In this document: positions 10,516 to 22,560 of the stretch, piece by piece
Layout: each line of letters starts with the position of its first letter
Numbering within the stretch: the stretch's first letter is position 1
Assembly (NCBI GenBank): GCA_016946835.1
Contig: JACVTC010000057.1
Coordinates: 457,501-482,500, forward strand
Direction: 5' to 3'
DNA from: Neocallimastix lanati (nom. inval.)
Lineage: Eukaryota > Neocallimastigomycota > Neocallimastigomycetes > Neocallimastigales > Neocallimastigaceae
DNA: 25,000 bases
Position numbers and translations under genes: made by a program
The notes under the pieces: model-generated
What the model was told of the DNA's origin: nothing
Databases searched by the model: none
Seen by the model: only the letters and a program-made list of their open reading frames with translations

Positions 10516-10680
10516 TATATTGATACATTTGCACTATTTCTAAGACCAGTACGCACTTCTGTATTTAAGTTTCCTAATACTTTTCGACATGATATCAAAA
10601 TGAAATCCATGCTAATTAAACTTAATTATATTAATTCTTCTAAATTGGTAAAAGTATTTCATCACTTAAATCATAAATAA
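10516..10680 (+). other. Isolated exon-like open frame, unidentified
   Basis: Following a TTTAG acceptor-like site at 10511-10515, an open frame of 54 codons reads YIDTFALFLRPVRTSVFKF and continues to HHLNHK and TAA. An internal GTAAAA donor-like site lies at 10648. GC content is above the surroundings. A minus-strand frame here is also open (VLGNLNTEVRTGLRNSANVS), so strand and reality are uncertain. I see no family match. Confidence 0.25.
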
Positions 10681-11420
10681 TAAATTGTATATTTATGAAA
10701 AATATAAATTGAATGCAAATACTATAATTATATGTATTTATTAGAATATGATCTTATTAATATGAAATTATATAATAGTTTTTTTTTTTAAGAAATTAAT
10801 ATATACCTAAATGTAATTTGAATTTATTATTTTTTTTTCTAATATATTTAAATGTTTATATATATATATAATAGAATTTGCCATTGATATTTACCATAAA
10901 TCAAAAAAATATAAAGTATATTTTAATATAAATTATATATAATATTAATCATGTATTTATATAAAATTTTTAATATAAATTGTATTCATTTAATCCAGTA
11001 TAATTTATATATCATATTAATTATAAAATTTTAATTAAAACAATAATAAATTTAAAAAAAAAATTATATTTTCATAATTATAATTTAAACTATAAAATTA
11101 CTTTATTTTAAATAAATAAATACGACTAAAAAAAAAAAAAAAAGATTAAAGAATTTAATAAAGTTATAATTTATAGTAAAAAAAATTCATAAATAGTAAT
11201 AATATTAATGGTTAATATGAAATTTTAATTTTTTATTAATTGTTATATCTATAATTGTCTTATAAACACTCAATAATCAATACAATATCAATTTTATTTC
11301 AGAATCAATAATTACAATCTGTATTTTTTCTTTTAAAATTAACTATTATAATCATTACAATTCCTTTAGGAATAATATGGATTACTACCGATGTCAATAT
11401 TTTTATTGATTTTTAAACAT

Positions 11421-11502
11421 AATTCTATTTACATTAAATGAAATTGGTTATTATTTTTGTCACTCATAATGATAACCAATTTCATAAAATGTAAATGGAA
11501 TT
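11421..11502. repeat. Imperfect 35-bp inverted repeat (hairpin)
   Basis: Arms 11421-11455 and 11468-11502 are complementary at 31 of 35 positions with a 12-base loop. The stem includes ATTTACATT and ATGAAATTGGTTA. It is far longer and less simple than chance AT palindromes. It could be a MITE-like remnant or a transcribed hairpin. The right arm overlaps the start of an open frame (11457-11645) whose later part reads DLMLYSINGSFVYIYI. Confidence 0.6.
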
Positions 11503-12720
11503 TTATAAAAAAAAACAATAAAATAAAAATAATTAAAGATTATGAAATAATAAACAGATATAACAATGATCTAATGTTATATTCTATTAATGGGAGTTTC
11601 GTTTATATCTATATCCACAATAACCATTTTTTATTTGTGAAATGATATAGAATATTTATAAATATTATATATGAAAAAAAAAAGATTACAATAAAATGAA
11701 ATTAATGATAGTTATTGATAAAGTATGATAATATTAATTTTAAATAATACATATTTTTAAATAGAATGAATAATTATTAATAATTGATTTATTTTTATTT
11801 TTGTATATTATAAAATATAAATAAAACAACAACAAAAAAACCATAATATGAAAATAAAATTTACAAATGAAGAATATAAAAAAGTTTAAAATTAATTAAA
11901 AGTATATTAACAATAATACGAATAGTATATTAAATTAAAAATTATAAATATTAAAATTATTTAATTTTTATTTTAAAAAAATATCTTTTATAATGATAAT
12001 AATAATAAGATATTATTATTTTTATTAACATATATTATTATTTTCATATTATTTTTTTAACTAACTTCTTTTTTTAATGTTTTTTTTTTTTTTTTTTATT
12101 ATTTTCAAAAATTTATAATTTATTAATTTATTTCAATAATTAAGATGAGAATTTATTAATATTTAATGAATATTTTTTGTAATACATAATTGTGCTATTA
12201 TTCATTTTTAATTTTAAATATATATAAATAAAATATATAAAGCAAAAATTATATATATGAAATGAGGCATGAAAAATTTTCAGTTTTTTTAATTATGATA
12301 AATATGAATTAATAAATATTATTTATATATATATATATTTTATTATTATTATAATATAAAAATTATGATTTATGTTAAATTTTTAATTTTTTATTTGAAA
12401 TAAAGAAAAAAAATAAAAAAAAAAGAAAAAAAGGAATTTGATATTTCTCAATTATCCTCTCACAAGATTTGAAGTAGTAAGTTGACGAAAAGAAAAAAAA
12501 AAAAAAAAAAAAATAAAAAAAAAAAAGGAATTACACTTTTAAAATGTACATATACTTTTAGTTTAAATAATCTTAAACCATGGACTTGAATTTATTATTT
12601 TTATATATATTAAAAAAAAAATATAAGGTATTATTAATAAAGAACTTAAAACAAAAACAAGAAACAAAACAAATATAATTACTTATATGAATAAACTTAA
12701 AAATAACACTGTATAGAGTT

Positions 12721-12758
<38 letters not shown>

Positions 12759-13130
12759 ATTTATTTATTAAAACAAAAACAAAACATAATAATAATAAAA
12801 AAAAAAAATTAATTAATTACAGTAGTTTCCTACTAAAATTAAATTTTATTAAATTTTATTTTTATTATTTGCTATTGTTATATATAATTATTTTATTATT
12901 ATTAGTATTATTTTTTTATTTATTTATTTTTTATTTTTTATTTTATTTTATTTTATTTATCTATAAAAAAAATAAAGTAGTTATTTTAAATTTATATTGT
13001 TTTATATATATTATTTATAATATAATTTTTTTTTTTTTTTTTTGAAAAATTAAAATTAAAATTATACTTTTTATTTTGAAATTTATTTAAAAAACTTTTT
13101 TATTATTTTCTTTTCTTTCTTTTCTTTCTT

Positions 13131-13169
<39 letters not shown>

Positions 13170-13275
13170 TTTACCATGCTTATTTTATTTTATTTTATTT
13201 TATTTTTTGAATTAAATATTTATATCTTAATGTTTGTATATTATGCATATTTAAAATTTTTAATTAATTTATTAT

Positions 13276-13519
13276 TTAAGCTTCATTTTGTTCTATTTTA
13301 TCATTTTCTTCCTTTTTTTCTTCTTCATTATTTTCTTCTTTTATTTCTTCGGATTCAATAGCATTTTCTTTATTTTCTTCCCCATTCTTTTCTTCTATTT
13401 TTAAATCTTCTTTATCACCTATTTCTACTTTATCATTTATATCACTTATACCACTTTGACTGAAACAATCAGCCATAGAAGAAATATCATCAAATTCTTC
13501 GTTCTAAATTAATATTAAA

Positions 13520-13551
<32 letters not shown>

Positions 13552-13784
13552 AAAAATTAATAATTATAATTATAATTATAATTATAATAATAATAATAAT
13601 AAATATTCTAAAAAAAAAAATTATTATTATAGTTATAATTTAACCAAAGTTTATTATTATTATTTTTTATATGGTAATTATAAATTACTACAAATAATAA
13701 AAATATATATGTATCACTTACTCTTACTGAACCAGTACCAGTGGTATTGACTTCCAAACTTAAATGACTCATGGCATCAAACTA

Positions 13785-13831
<47 letters not shown>

Positions 13832-14690
13832 AAAAGAAAGATAATATTAAATAAATATTAAATATTAATATTATTAATTAATATATATGAGCATAATTTT
13901 TTTTTTTAATGAAATTTATTTTATTAAATAATTTCTTTTATATATATATATATATATAAACTTACTTCATCGACAGATAAAACATTCTTTACAAGATCAT
14001 TTGGACGTTCTTGAGATTTATCATTTACAACAATTTCTGGTGTATTTGCGAATGAAACAGCGTGTGATAAATTCTGAGAATCAGATTCTATTTTTTCATT
14101 TGATGATTTTTTTTTATGTTCTTCAGTTAATTGGTTAATAAGAACAAGTTTTTCTTTATCATTCATTAAATCCCAAGATAATGAATCTTTAAACTTTTCA
14201 TATTCTATTGATGGTATATTAACGTTTTCTCTGAATTTACTAACTAGATCTTCAATTTTTGTTGAGATTTCATAATCTGGATAAAGTTCTGGATTTTTAG
14301 TAGGGTTAGAAATACATTCTGCAGTAACATTCTTTTTACTTTCTTTGAGAGAAGTTTTCCATAATTCAACAATTTTTGGAACTTCACTATTTAATTTTAA
14401 TATTAGAATTTTTTTAAAATAAATAAAATTTATTAAAATTTATTATTGATATTAAATAAAAAATAAATAAATAAATAAATATATATATATACATATATAA
14501 ATCAATTTACCTTGGACAATATGTTTGTGCAAAAAATGCTGCTTCTGGTAATCTTTCAGACTTAATTAATAAATCAACACATTTCTTTGTATCTTGACAT
14601 AATAAATAACATGTAAATGCAATATTATTCTTTCCAGCTTTTTCTAATTTTTTTTTTTTTTTAGTCATTTATTTATTATTAGTAGTAGTA

Positions 14691-14722
<32 letters not shown>

Positions 14723-14724
14723 TA

Positions 14725-14772
<48 letters not shown>

Positions 14773-15396
14773 TATAATAATAAAATAAAAATTTTATTAA
14801 TAATTTTTAAAATATATTTTGTATTTAAATATTAATCTTTATTTATTATTATATTATATACCAGTATTATAAGCAAGTTTATGTAAGGCCTTTTTATTAC
14901 CAGTAACTTGATAGAATAACATAAGATTTTCAATATCTTCAGCTTTTTGGAAACATTCTTCAACTAAATCAAACTATTGTTGTAATATAATTATTATTAT
15001 TATTATTATAAATTTAATTTTTACATATGTATTTTTTTCTTTTTTACATTTTTAAAAAATAATATTAAATAATAAAACAATATATATTATATATATTATA
15101 TTGTTTATTTTATTTTAATTACCTTCCAAGAATTTAATGCGGATTCACCAAGGGTTCTCCAACAATCAACTTGATCTAATTCTTTAGCAATTTCTAAAGC
15201 AATATTCAAATGATTTAATTGAATAGCTAAATCAAATCTTTGACTTGGATCAGTTGAAACAATTAAAGCCATTTCCTTCATATCTAAAATATTTAAATAA
15301 TAATACAAATAAATAATATAAATATATATATATTCATTGTGTTAATCAATATTTATAATATTGATGATATCTTTAAGTTTTTTTCTTTTTTTGTTT

Positions 15397-15434
<38 letters not shown>

Positions 15435-18400
15435 TTACCTTGTGATTCAAGGAATCTAGCAACCTTATTTCTTTGATCCATTGGAACATTTGGTAATATT
15501 AATTCAGCTGCTTCTAAATCACCACGTAAAACAGCTGTTTGATATTCAATTACACTTAACGGGAAAGCGTAACTAGTAACGTTAATATACTAATGAAATT
15601 TTTAGATATTAATAAAAATATAATAAATTATAAATAAATTAATCTTAATTAAAACTATTATAACATAAATTAGTATATTAATTACTTTATCACAAAGATA
15701 AATTCTATTATCTTTTGGAATATAACCAAGAAGATATACGTTCCTTTATTAATTTTTGAGATAAAATTTAAAAATATTTTAAAATGTTAAAATTTTTAAA
15801 AATTTTAGTATTTTTATATTAATATCAATTTACTAAAATAAAATAAAATAAAATAAAATAAAATAAATATCTGAACATATAAAACGTACTTGTCAAAGTG
15901 ACTAATAGTGTTAACTTGTCCACCAACAACATAATTTAATCTATTTGATGAATTAGTGTAAATGAAACAATCTCCAACCCATAAACCAGTTTCAACACTT
16001 TTTTATTAAAAATTATATATATTTTAATAATTGTTATTTTTTATTTTTTTTTATTTTATAAAATAAAATATAAATTATATTAATAAGTTATGAATATATA
16101 AAAATATAATACCTTTCGTTAACTTCGTTTAGGAATTCAAATGCTTCTTCAATACCCTCTTCAGAAATATTTGATGGATTTTGTTCTACAGCTTGTTGAT
16201 AAGCAAGTCTATTAAAACGTAAAAGATAGAATGAATCATCACTTGTAATAGCAACTAAATCAGAATCGGCCCAGAATACCTATAATATATAATGAAAAAA
16301 TTTAAATATTAATTATTAATTATTATACACTTTAAATTTGAATATATTTAAATAAATATATATATATATATATAATATTTATTTTACATACATTCTTAGC
16401 TTCGACTTCAATACGACGAATACAAATACCAGTTTCCCAATCATAAAAGTTTAAGGAATTTCCACATTTAACACTAAGTAATGTACCTCCAAAAATAGTG
16501 TCAGCATTAAAGTTAAGATTTAAGTTCACATTCTTTTCTTTGAAGTTCTTAAATATTTTTATTCTTGATGGAGTTTCACGAATAGCATATCTTGTTGATT
16601 TAATATAATTTTATTGAATATACAAATATATATATATATATTTAATATTCAATTTAATTTTATATAAAGAATAATTTTATTATAAATAATTATCATACTC
16701 GTTATTTTCTGAAGACCAAACAAAATCTAAAGCTGAACCAAAACTCTTGTTTCTCCAAGCTAAAGCAGTGTAGATAATATATTCACCATCACCACAAACA
16801 ACAACAAATCTAAAGTTTTTTTTTTTTTTATTTTAAATATTATTACACTGATTTCAATATTTAACATTTATATTATAAATTACCTTCCATTTGGGCTATG
16901 CTTTAAAGTATTTGGATATAGTTCACAATTACCAAGATCTTTAACTGCTAAACTAACTTGTTCACCATCCTTAATATTACTATCTGTTATATATATATAT
17001 TTTATTAATTAAATTATTTAAAATAATAATAATATTTCGTTAAAATAAAATAATTTCTTCAATATTATAAGGTAAATAAAGAAATACCAATTGCAGTCTT
17101 AATATTAGCAGTTTGAATATCATTATGACTTGCCCAAATAATTTTTCCACTATTATCCATACTAATTGCAGGTTCTTCTCTACCAATCTTTTCATTTATT
17201 TATAATTTTTTATTTTTTAATATTTTTATAATTAATTATTATTTCGATTAATTAATTAATTAATTAATTAATTATTAATATTATTATTACTATTACTATT
17301 ACTATTATTACTATTATTACTATTATTATTATTTTTAAATAATATTTATTATTATTATTGCTTTACCTTTATACATATAACACCTTCATCATAACCAATA
17401 GCAATATTATTACTACTCTTTAAATAAGCTAAAGCCCAAACACGTTCCATACCATAATTTAATGTTTCTTCTAATCTATATGTATTTACATGCCAGAAAC
17501 GAATAGTACCATCTTCACTACCACTAACAATAATTGGTAATTTTGGATGGAAACAAACCATACTAACATTTTCAGTGTGACCTTCTAATGTTTGAACACA
17601 TGTTTTATTTTGATAATCCCAAACTTTAATAAGACTTTAAATACATATATTTTATATTCAAAAATGTTATTTACATAAATATTTATAATAATAATAATTA
17701 AATAAATAAATTAAATCTAAATATTTACTGATCATCGGCACCACTAACAAGATATGGTTTTTCACTACCTTGATAATATTCAACACAATTGACACCCTTT
17801 TCATGACCTTCAAGAGTATAATTTGGTACTGGTGAACCTAAAGACCATACTTTAATGGTACGATCAAGAGATGCACTAGCAAAAGTGTTGGTATCTTTTG
17901 GATTAAATACAACCTGCATAATATAATGAGTATGTCCTTCAAAAACCTTTTTTTTTTTTTTTTTGTTTATTTGTTGTTTATTTAGTAAATGTAATTGTTA
18001 TTGTTATTATTGTTATTATTATTATTAGTGTCATTATTATTAGTGTTATTATTAGTGTTATTGTTAAGGTTACATGTATGAAATATTAATAATCAATGTT
18101 AATAAAATGCAGTAATTTATTGTAAAAATAACAGACATTCCAATTTTTCAAAAAATTGATTTAAGTTATTGATTATAATATTAAAAAATAATAATAATTT
18201 TATATGTTTAATTAATAATAATAATAATTAAAAAAAAAAAAAAAAAACATAAATAAAAAATTATTAAGAAATTAATTAAAATTATTTATAAAATTATTTA
18301 TAAAATTATTTATATAATTATTTATACCATAATATTTTTCCAGGCATGTTCCCAATCCCATAATTTAATTGTGAAATCATCAGAACTACTAAGAACATAT

Positions 18401-18809
18401 GATTGAGTTGGATGTACAGCAATACTTCTTATATAATCTGCGTGTGCTTCGAAGCCAATAACTTTTTCGTGTGTATTGTAATTGAAAACTCTAATATTCA
18501 TATCATCTGAACCGGTAATAATCCATGATTTTCTGGAGACAAATTTTGCGGTACGGACTTCAAAAAATCATTTTTTTTAAAAAAAAATATTTATAATTTA
18601 TTTTTAAATATTAATTCACAAATTTTTTCATAATAATTTACTTTTGAAAATATATTATATTTGTGATTAATATTTTAATTTTACCTGGTAATTCTGAAAC
18701 TTCAAATGTTTTGACCATTTGCTAGAAAATAATTATTATATTAAATCAATTATATTATTATTATTATATATATATTTTTATTATACTAATATCCATATAT
18801 AAATATGAA

Positions 18810-18843
<34 letters not shown>

Positions 18844-19240
18844 TTTTTTTTGAATCGACATTTATTGAAAAATAAAATTTATTTCATAATTACTTGAGTT
18901 TCATAATTCCAAATGTAAACATTTCCATTATATAATGCTGATAAAAGCCATGGTTCAGTTGGATGAAAATCAACAGATTTTACTCTATCTGATCTTGAAA
19001 TTAATTGCCTCTATTTTAATTTTGAAAGAAATTTAATATTTTTAATAATTAAAAAATTAATTTCATCCCGTATTATTTTTTAATTATTGCTAAAAACTAT
19101 ATGTATAAACAAACCTTAATATCTAATCTTAATGGCTATATAAATAATAACATAAAGTAAAATAAAAAGAATAAAATAGTCAGTAAAAAATTTCATTAAT
19201 TTTCATGAATTATATTTATACATTTTTTTAATATTACCAT
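13276..19240 (-). CDS. COPB2: Coatomer subunit beta-prime (COPB2/Sec27), 21 exons, 1000 aa
   Basis: This COPI coat subunit binds dilysine cargo signals on Golgi-to-ER vesicles. Exons: 19240-19238, 19135-19115, 19010-18894, 18721-18685, 18557-18328, 17946-17729, 17634-17367, 17187-17088, 16983-16884, 16809-16699, 16590-16392, 16279-16113, 15997-15890, 15743-15686, 15589-15439, 15283-15123, 14973-14862, 14643-14511, 14386-13966, 13781-13722 and 13503-13276. Frames join at every junction, giving [25 protein letters not shown]. The first WD40 propeller (about 1-298) includes [11 protein letters not shown] and [13 protein letters not shown] second propeller (about 300-590) contains [22 protein letters not shown] and [11 protein letters not shown]. 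An alpha-solenoid follows (about 590-800; [47 protein letters not shown]). The acidic tail is Glu/Lys/Asn-rich, making the protein longer than human COPB2 (906). Identity is firm; the exon 20 end is ambiguous by 6 nt. Confidence 0.96.
13716..13727 (-). other. Tandem 5' splice sites at the end of COPB2 exon 20
   Basis: On the gene strand exon 20 ends TCA followed by GTAAGAGTAAGT. Both GTAAGA (exon ending at 13728) and GTAAGT (exon ending at 13722) keep the reading frame into exon 21. The downstream site adds Val-Arg after TGTGS. GTAAGT is the stronger match to consensus, so I used it, but both products (998 or 1000 residues) are possible. Confidence 0.7.
15398..15431. repeat. A34 homopolymer in COPB2 intron 15
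   Basis: This is a run of T on the gene strand, only about 7 bases after the GTAAAT donor at 15438. It does not occupy the usual polypyrimidine position, which would be near the acceptor at 15285-15284. Confidence 0.85.
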
Positions 19241-20301
19241 TATATATTTATTTTATAATTTTCAAAGAATTGATAAATCTTAAAATTTTAATTTATATAA
19301 AATTAAAAATATTATTAATAAGAAATTAATATATTAATGTTTTTTCTTTTATTTCAATTTAAGTTTAAATAATTATTATCCATGTAAAAAATAAAATAAA
19401 TAAATTCAAGATTAATCTATTGCTCTCATGCAGCAGAAATTTTTATAAATTATAGTTTTAATTATAACCATAATATATTAAAATAATTATAAATTGACAT
19501 CTTTATTTTCTTTTGTATATACTATTTATTATTATTATTATTTAAAAGAATTTTCATTTTAAATATATATTCTTTTGCAAATGAATTGTATTTTTTTTTT
19601 TTAAATATATTCATAAAATTATTGCAGAAGTTTTTGTTTATTTATAATTAATATATTTATTATTTAGATGGATTATTTACATTATGAATAATCTTGTTTT
19701 CCTTTCAATTTATTTCTTCTACTTTTTTAAAATTTTATTTATTATAATATTTTTTATTTGATTTTTTTTTTTTTATTATTATTATAAAAAAAAAGGGCAC
19801 TAATGCTTTGATAAATAAATAAATTAATAAATAATAAAAAGAATTATGTTCAATTTTTAAATGTAATGCTTAGAATGAAGACAAAAATTATTAAAAAAAA
19901 AAAAAATACTAAATAATAATTATTAAAATATTTTTTTTTTCTTTTAGATTACTGATTTATTAAATAATATATTAATATAAAAAAACATTTATAATAGAAT
20001 ATATAATTTAATAATATTTAATAATATATTTAGAATATGTGTAATTAAACCATTGAAAAAATTAAAAAATTATTGAATTATGTTAATTAAATATTTAATA
20101 AATTCTAATTAGAATTTAAGAATAATTACTAAAATATTAATATATAAAGTTAATTTTATTTTATTGTATTTTTTATTTAAAGAAATAAAAAGTTATTTGT
20201 AAACAAAGAGTTGCTAAAACGATTATAATTAAAAATATATATATTTTTTCACTTTTATAATTTATTAAAATCATTATTTCGATATTTTTTTTTAAATAGT
20301 A
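19241..20301. promoter_or_regulatory. Divergent intergenic region, COPB2 and TRAPPC2L relic
   Basis: About 1.06 kb lies between the COPB2 start (leftward) and the TRAPPC2L-like start (rightward). It is AT-rich, with T-runs near 19589 and 19756 and an A-run at 19892-19905. No third gene is readable. It must contain the COPB2 promoter; I see no specific motif I can support. Confidence 0.5.
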
Positions 20302-20779
20302 ATGTCTTTAAATTCTATAAATACTGTAACAAAAATTTGTAGTGTTACTATCATTGAAAAGACAGTAAATACTCTTTTTTGATATTTATTTATTTATTTA
20401 TTTATTTATTTATCTATTTATTATTAATATTATTATACATAATTATAAAATTTATTAATTAAGGTTCATATTATATATATAATAATAATAATTAAATATT
20501 AATGATATGATATTTCAAGAATAATCCAATGTTTATAAAAAATTATTCCAATGAAGTCTACAAATTAAAATATTATTATTAAAAAAATCATTATTTAGTA
20601 AATATATTTTGTGATTTAATAGGAGCTAAAAGTAGATTTCACTATATATTTATATTTCTATTAAATACTTAATTAATAATACTAATAATTATATATTTCA
20701 AATAATTTCTGTTATTATCAAAATATCTATTATATCAAATTTAAAGAATTGAAATTAATAATATCATTTATTCTGTTAC

Positions 20780-20823
<44 letters not shown>

Positions 20824-21318
20824 TTTTTCTTTTAATAATTTAATAATAAATAGTAACAAATTCAAAATATAGTGATTCCTATCTTGGTTTATTATATATT
20901 ATAGAAGATCTTGCTTTTTATAGATATTTATCTAATTCAAAATAAAAATAATTATTATTCTTACTATATCAATCAATCCTGTTAAGGATATGGAAATGAA
21001 ATAAGTAAATAACAAAGTATAGTTTAAATAATATTAATAATAATATAATAATAATTTACATTTGTTTTATTTTTTATTATTATTTTTTATTTATTTGTTA
21101 ATATATTAATTTTATTTTATTTTAATATAATATCTATGATAAATAATTTAATATTATATATTAATAATTAGATATTAAGAAAAGTTCATGCCGTTTACAG
21201 TAATTTAATTTTAAATCCATTCAATGACCCAGACTCCGGAAATACAATCACTTCTACTTCATTTATTAAAGGAATTGATAAAATAGTTAATATCAGTTTC
21301 CAAAATGGTATAACATAA
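20302..21318 (+). pseudogene. TRAPPC2L/Tca17-like TRAPP subunit, decayed
   Basis: TRAPPC2L is a small longin-fold subunit of the TRAPP tethering complex. Exon 1 (20302-20364) reads MSLNSINTVTKICSVTIIEK and ends at a GTAAAT donor. Exon 2 (from 20520) reads NNPMFIKNYSNEVYKLKYYY, then TAA at 20580, then HYLVNIFCDLIGAKS in the same frame. Exon 3 (from 20873) reads DSYLGLLYIIEDLAFYRYL and SNSK, then needs a one-base shift in an A-run at about 20939-20942 to continue as IKIIIILTISINPVKDMEMK. Exon 4 (21172-21318) is intact: ILRKVHAVYSNLILNPFNDP and on to TAA. The order matches the family blocks (YLGLLYPTEDY, NSKVKF, RKLHNSY..NPF). In-frame stops at 20580 and 21002, the frameshift, and an unreadable middle argue for a pseudogene; homopolymer sequencing error is the alternative. 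Confidence 0.75.
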
Positions 21319-21920
21319 TCTTAATAATCTAAAATAATATCCTGACATATTTTTATTTACTCAATTACAAATGCAAAAAACTTGATTTAATTCATTTAAT
21401 TGTTTATATGATAATAAAATAAACAAAATATAGAAATTAAGTAAACTATTTAATTCTATTTACAAACATATACATATATATAATATATAATAATGATAAA
21501 AGAATATATTTAAAATTAATAAAATAATACAAAATAATATTATTTAAAAATAAATAAAACTACAGTTACCAATAGAATCTTTCATATATATGAATTCAAT
21601 ATCTAAATTTATATATATATAAATATTAAATTTATAAAATATGTAAAAATATAAATGTTATTTACTTAATAAGCCTTTTTTTATTCTTTTATTTTTTTAT
21701 TTATTTATTTTGTTTTTTTATACAAAAAAATTTTTTTTTGGATAAATATAATATAATATAAAACAATATAAAGTATAATTATTATAGTAATTAGACTTTT
21801 AGATAATATGTATTAAACTTTGCTCAAATTCCAAAATTTCAATTTATTATGAAAAAATAAAAATTTATTTAGTGTAAATTTAATAAAAAATATAATAACT
21901 GAACCATGATATTATTATTT
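21319..21920. other. AT-rich intergenic DNA between two gene 3' ends
   Basis: This lies between the TRAPPC2L relic and the clamp-protein gene, which converge here. It holds AT repeats near 21470-21490 and 21610-21620 and T-runs near 21690-21740. No exon is visible. Confidence 0.55.
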
Positions 21921-22034
21921 TTAACTTGAATCATCACTTTCCTCCCAGGAAGCAATTCCATTCCATGGATTACTATAAATTGCAAAAATAAAGGACAATG
22001 GTACAGGTCTAAATATTTATTTTTTTACAAAAAG

Positions 22035-22078
<44 letters not shown>

Positions 22079-22560
22079 ATATAATAAATTAAATATAATT
22101 AATACTTATAATATAAAGAACTTTATGTTATTAAGAATAACGGTATTAAGACATAATATATATATTGTAATAGTAACTTATTTCAAATATATATATTATT
22201 TTTACCTAACAAATTTTTTACGTGAATGCCTTGATAAATTATCATAAATATGTGGAAGCTGATAGCTTGGAATACTACGAACACTAGGATGTTTTTTATA
22301 GTCGCTAAGAGCATTACCTTTAGGATCGTATGGTGTATGACCTATAAATCATAATATAAATAATATTTGTGTCCATATATTTTTTTAATACAATATATTT
22401 AAATATAAATATATTAATAATTAAAATAAAAGTTAATATATATTAAAAAAATTTTTTTTAACAATTATAATAATAATAATAATATAATTTCACCTTCTAC
22501 CCATTCTTTACGTTGTTTAACCCAAAGGTCATACCCTTCATTAATATTGGTACCGTTCAT
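21921..22560 (-). CDS. Gag1-like clamp domain (DUF4050) protein, 96 aa
   Basis: Three exons (22560-22494, 22341-22206 and 22008-21921) join in frame through introns with GTGAAA and GTAAAA donors and TAG acceptors. The protein starts MNGTNINEGYDLWVKQRKEW, has HTPYDPKGNALSDYKKHPSV and LPHIYDNLSRHSRKKF in the middle, and ends RPVPLSFIFAIYSNPWNGI then ASWEESDDSS. The spacing W..QR..W, YD.L, F..PVPL and a late W fits the family founded on fission yeast Gag1, which acts with the Pub1/Rsp5 ubiquitin ligase in TORC1-linked control of amino-acid permeases. Here the whole protein is little more than the domain. Gene reality is firm; family assignment is by recalled pattern only. Confidence 0.65.
22035..22076. 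repeat. A42 homopolymer in intron 2 of the clamp gene
   Basis: Forty-two A bases on the plus strand form a T-run on the gene strand. It ends about 26 bases before the acceptor at 22010-22009, where it could serve as an oversized polypyrimidine tract. Confidence 0.88.

Larger units (their letters stand above)
9336..13275. other. AT-rich intergenic region with weak exon-like relics
   Basis: Nearly 4 kb without a supported gene. Besides T-runs (about 9430-9459, 12721-12750, 13131-13167) and short AT repeats, it holds three patches of higher complexity, listed separately: 9737-9935, 10516-10680 and 11340-11645. The segment next to the COPB2 stop (13168-13275) is TTTTA-repeat-rich and should contain the COPB2 3' untranslated region. 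Confidence 0.6.

Noticed and set aside
13176-13361. Phe/Leu-rich plus-strand frame
   Set aside because: It is antisense to the COPB2 acidic tail and its 3' flank.
15105-17919. Several short minus-strand frames starting with Met
   Set aside because: They are individual COPB2 exons read into their introns, and the apparent starts are internal Met codons.
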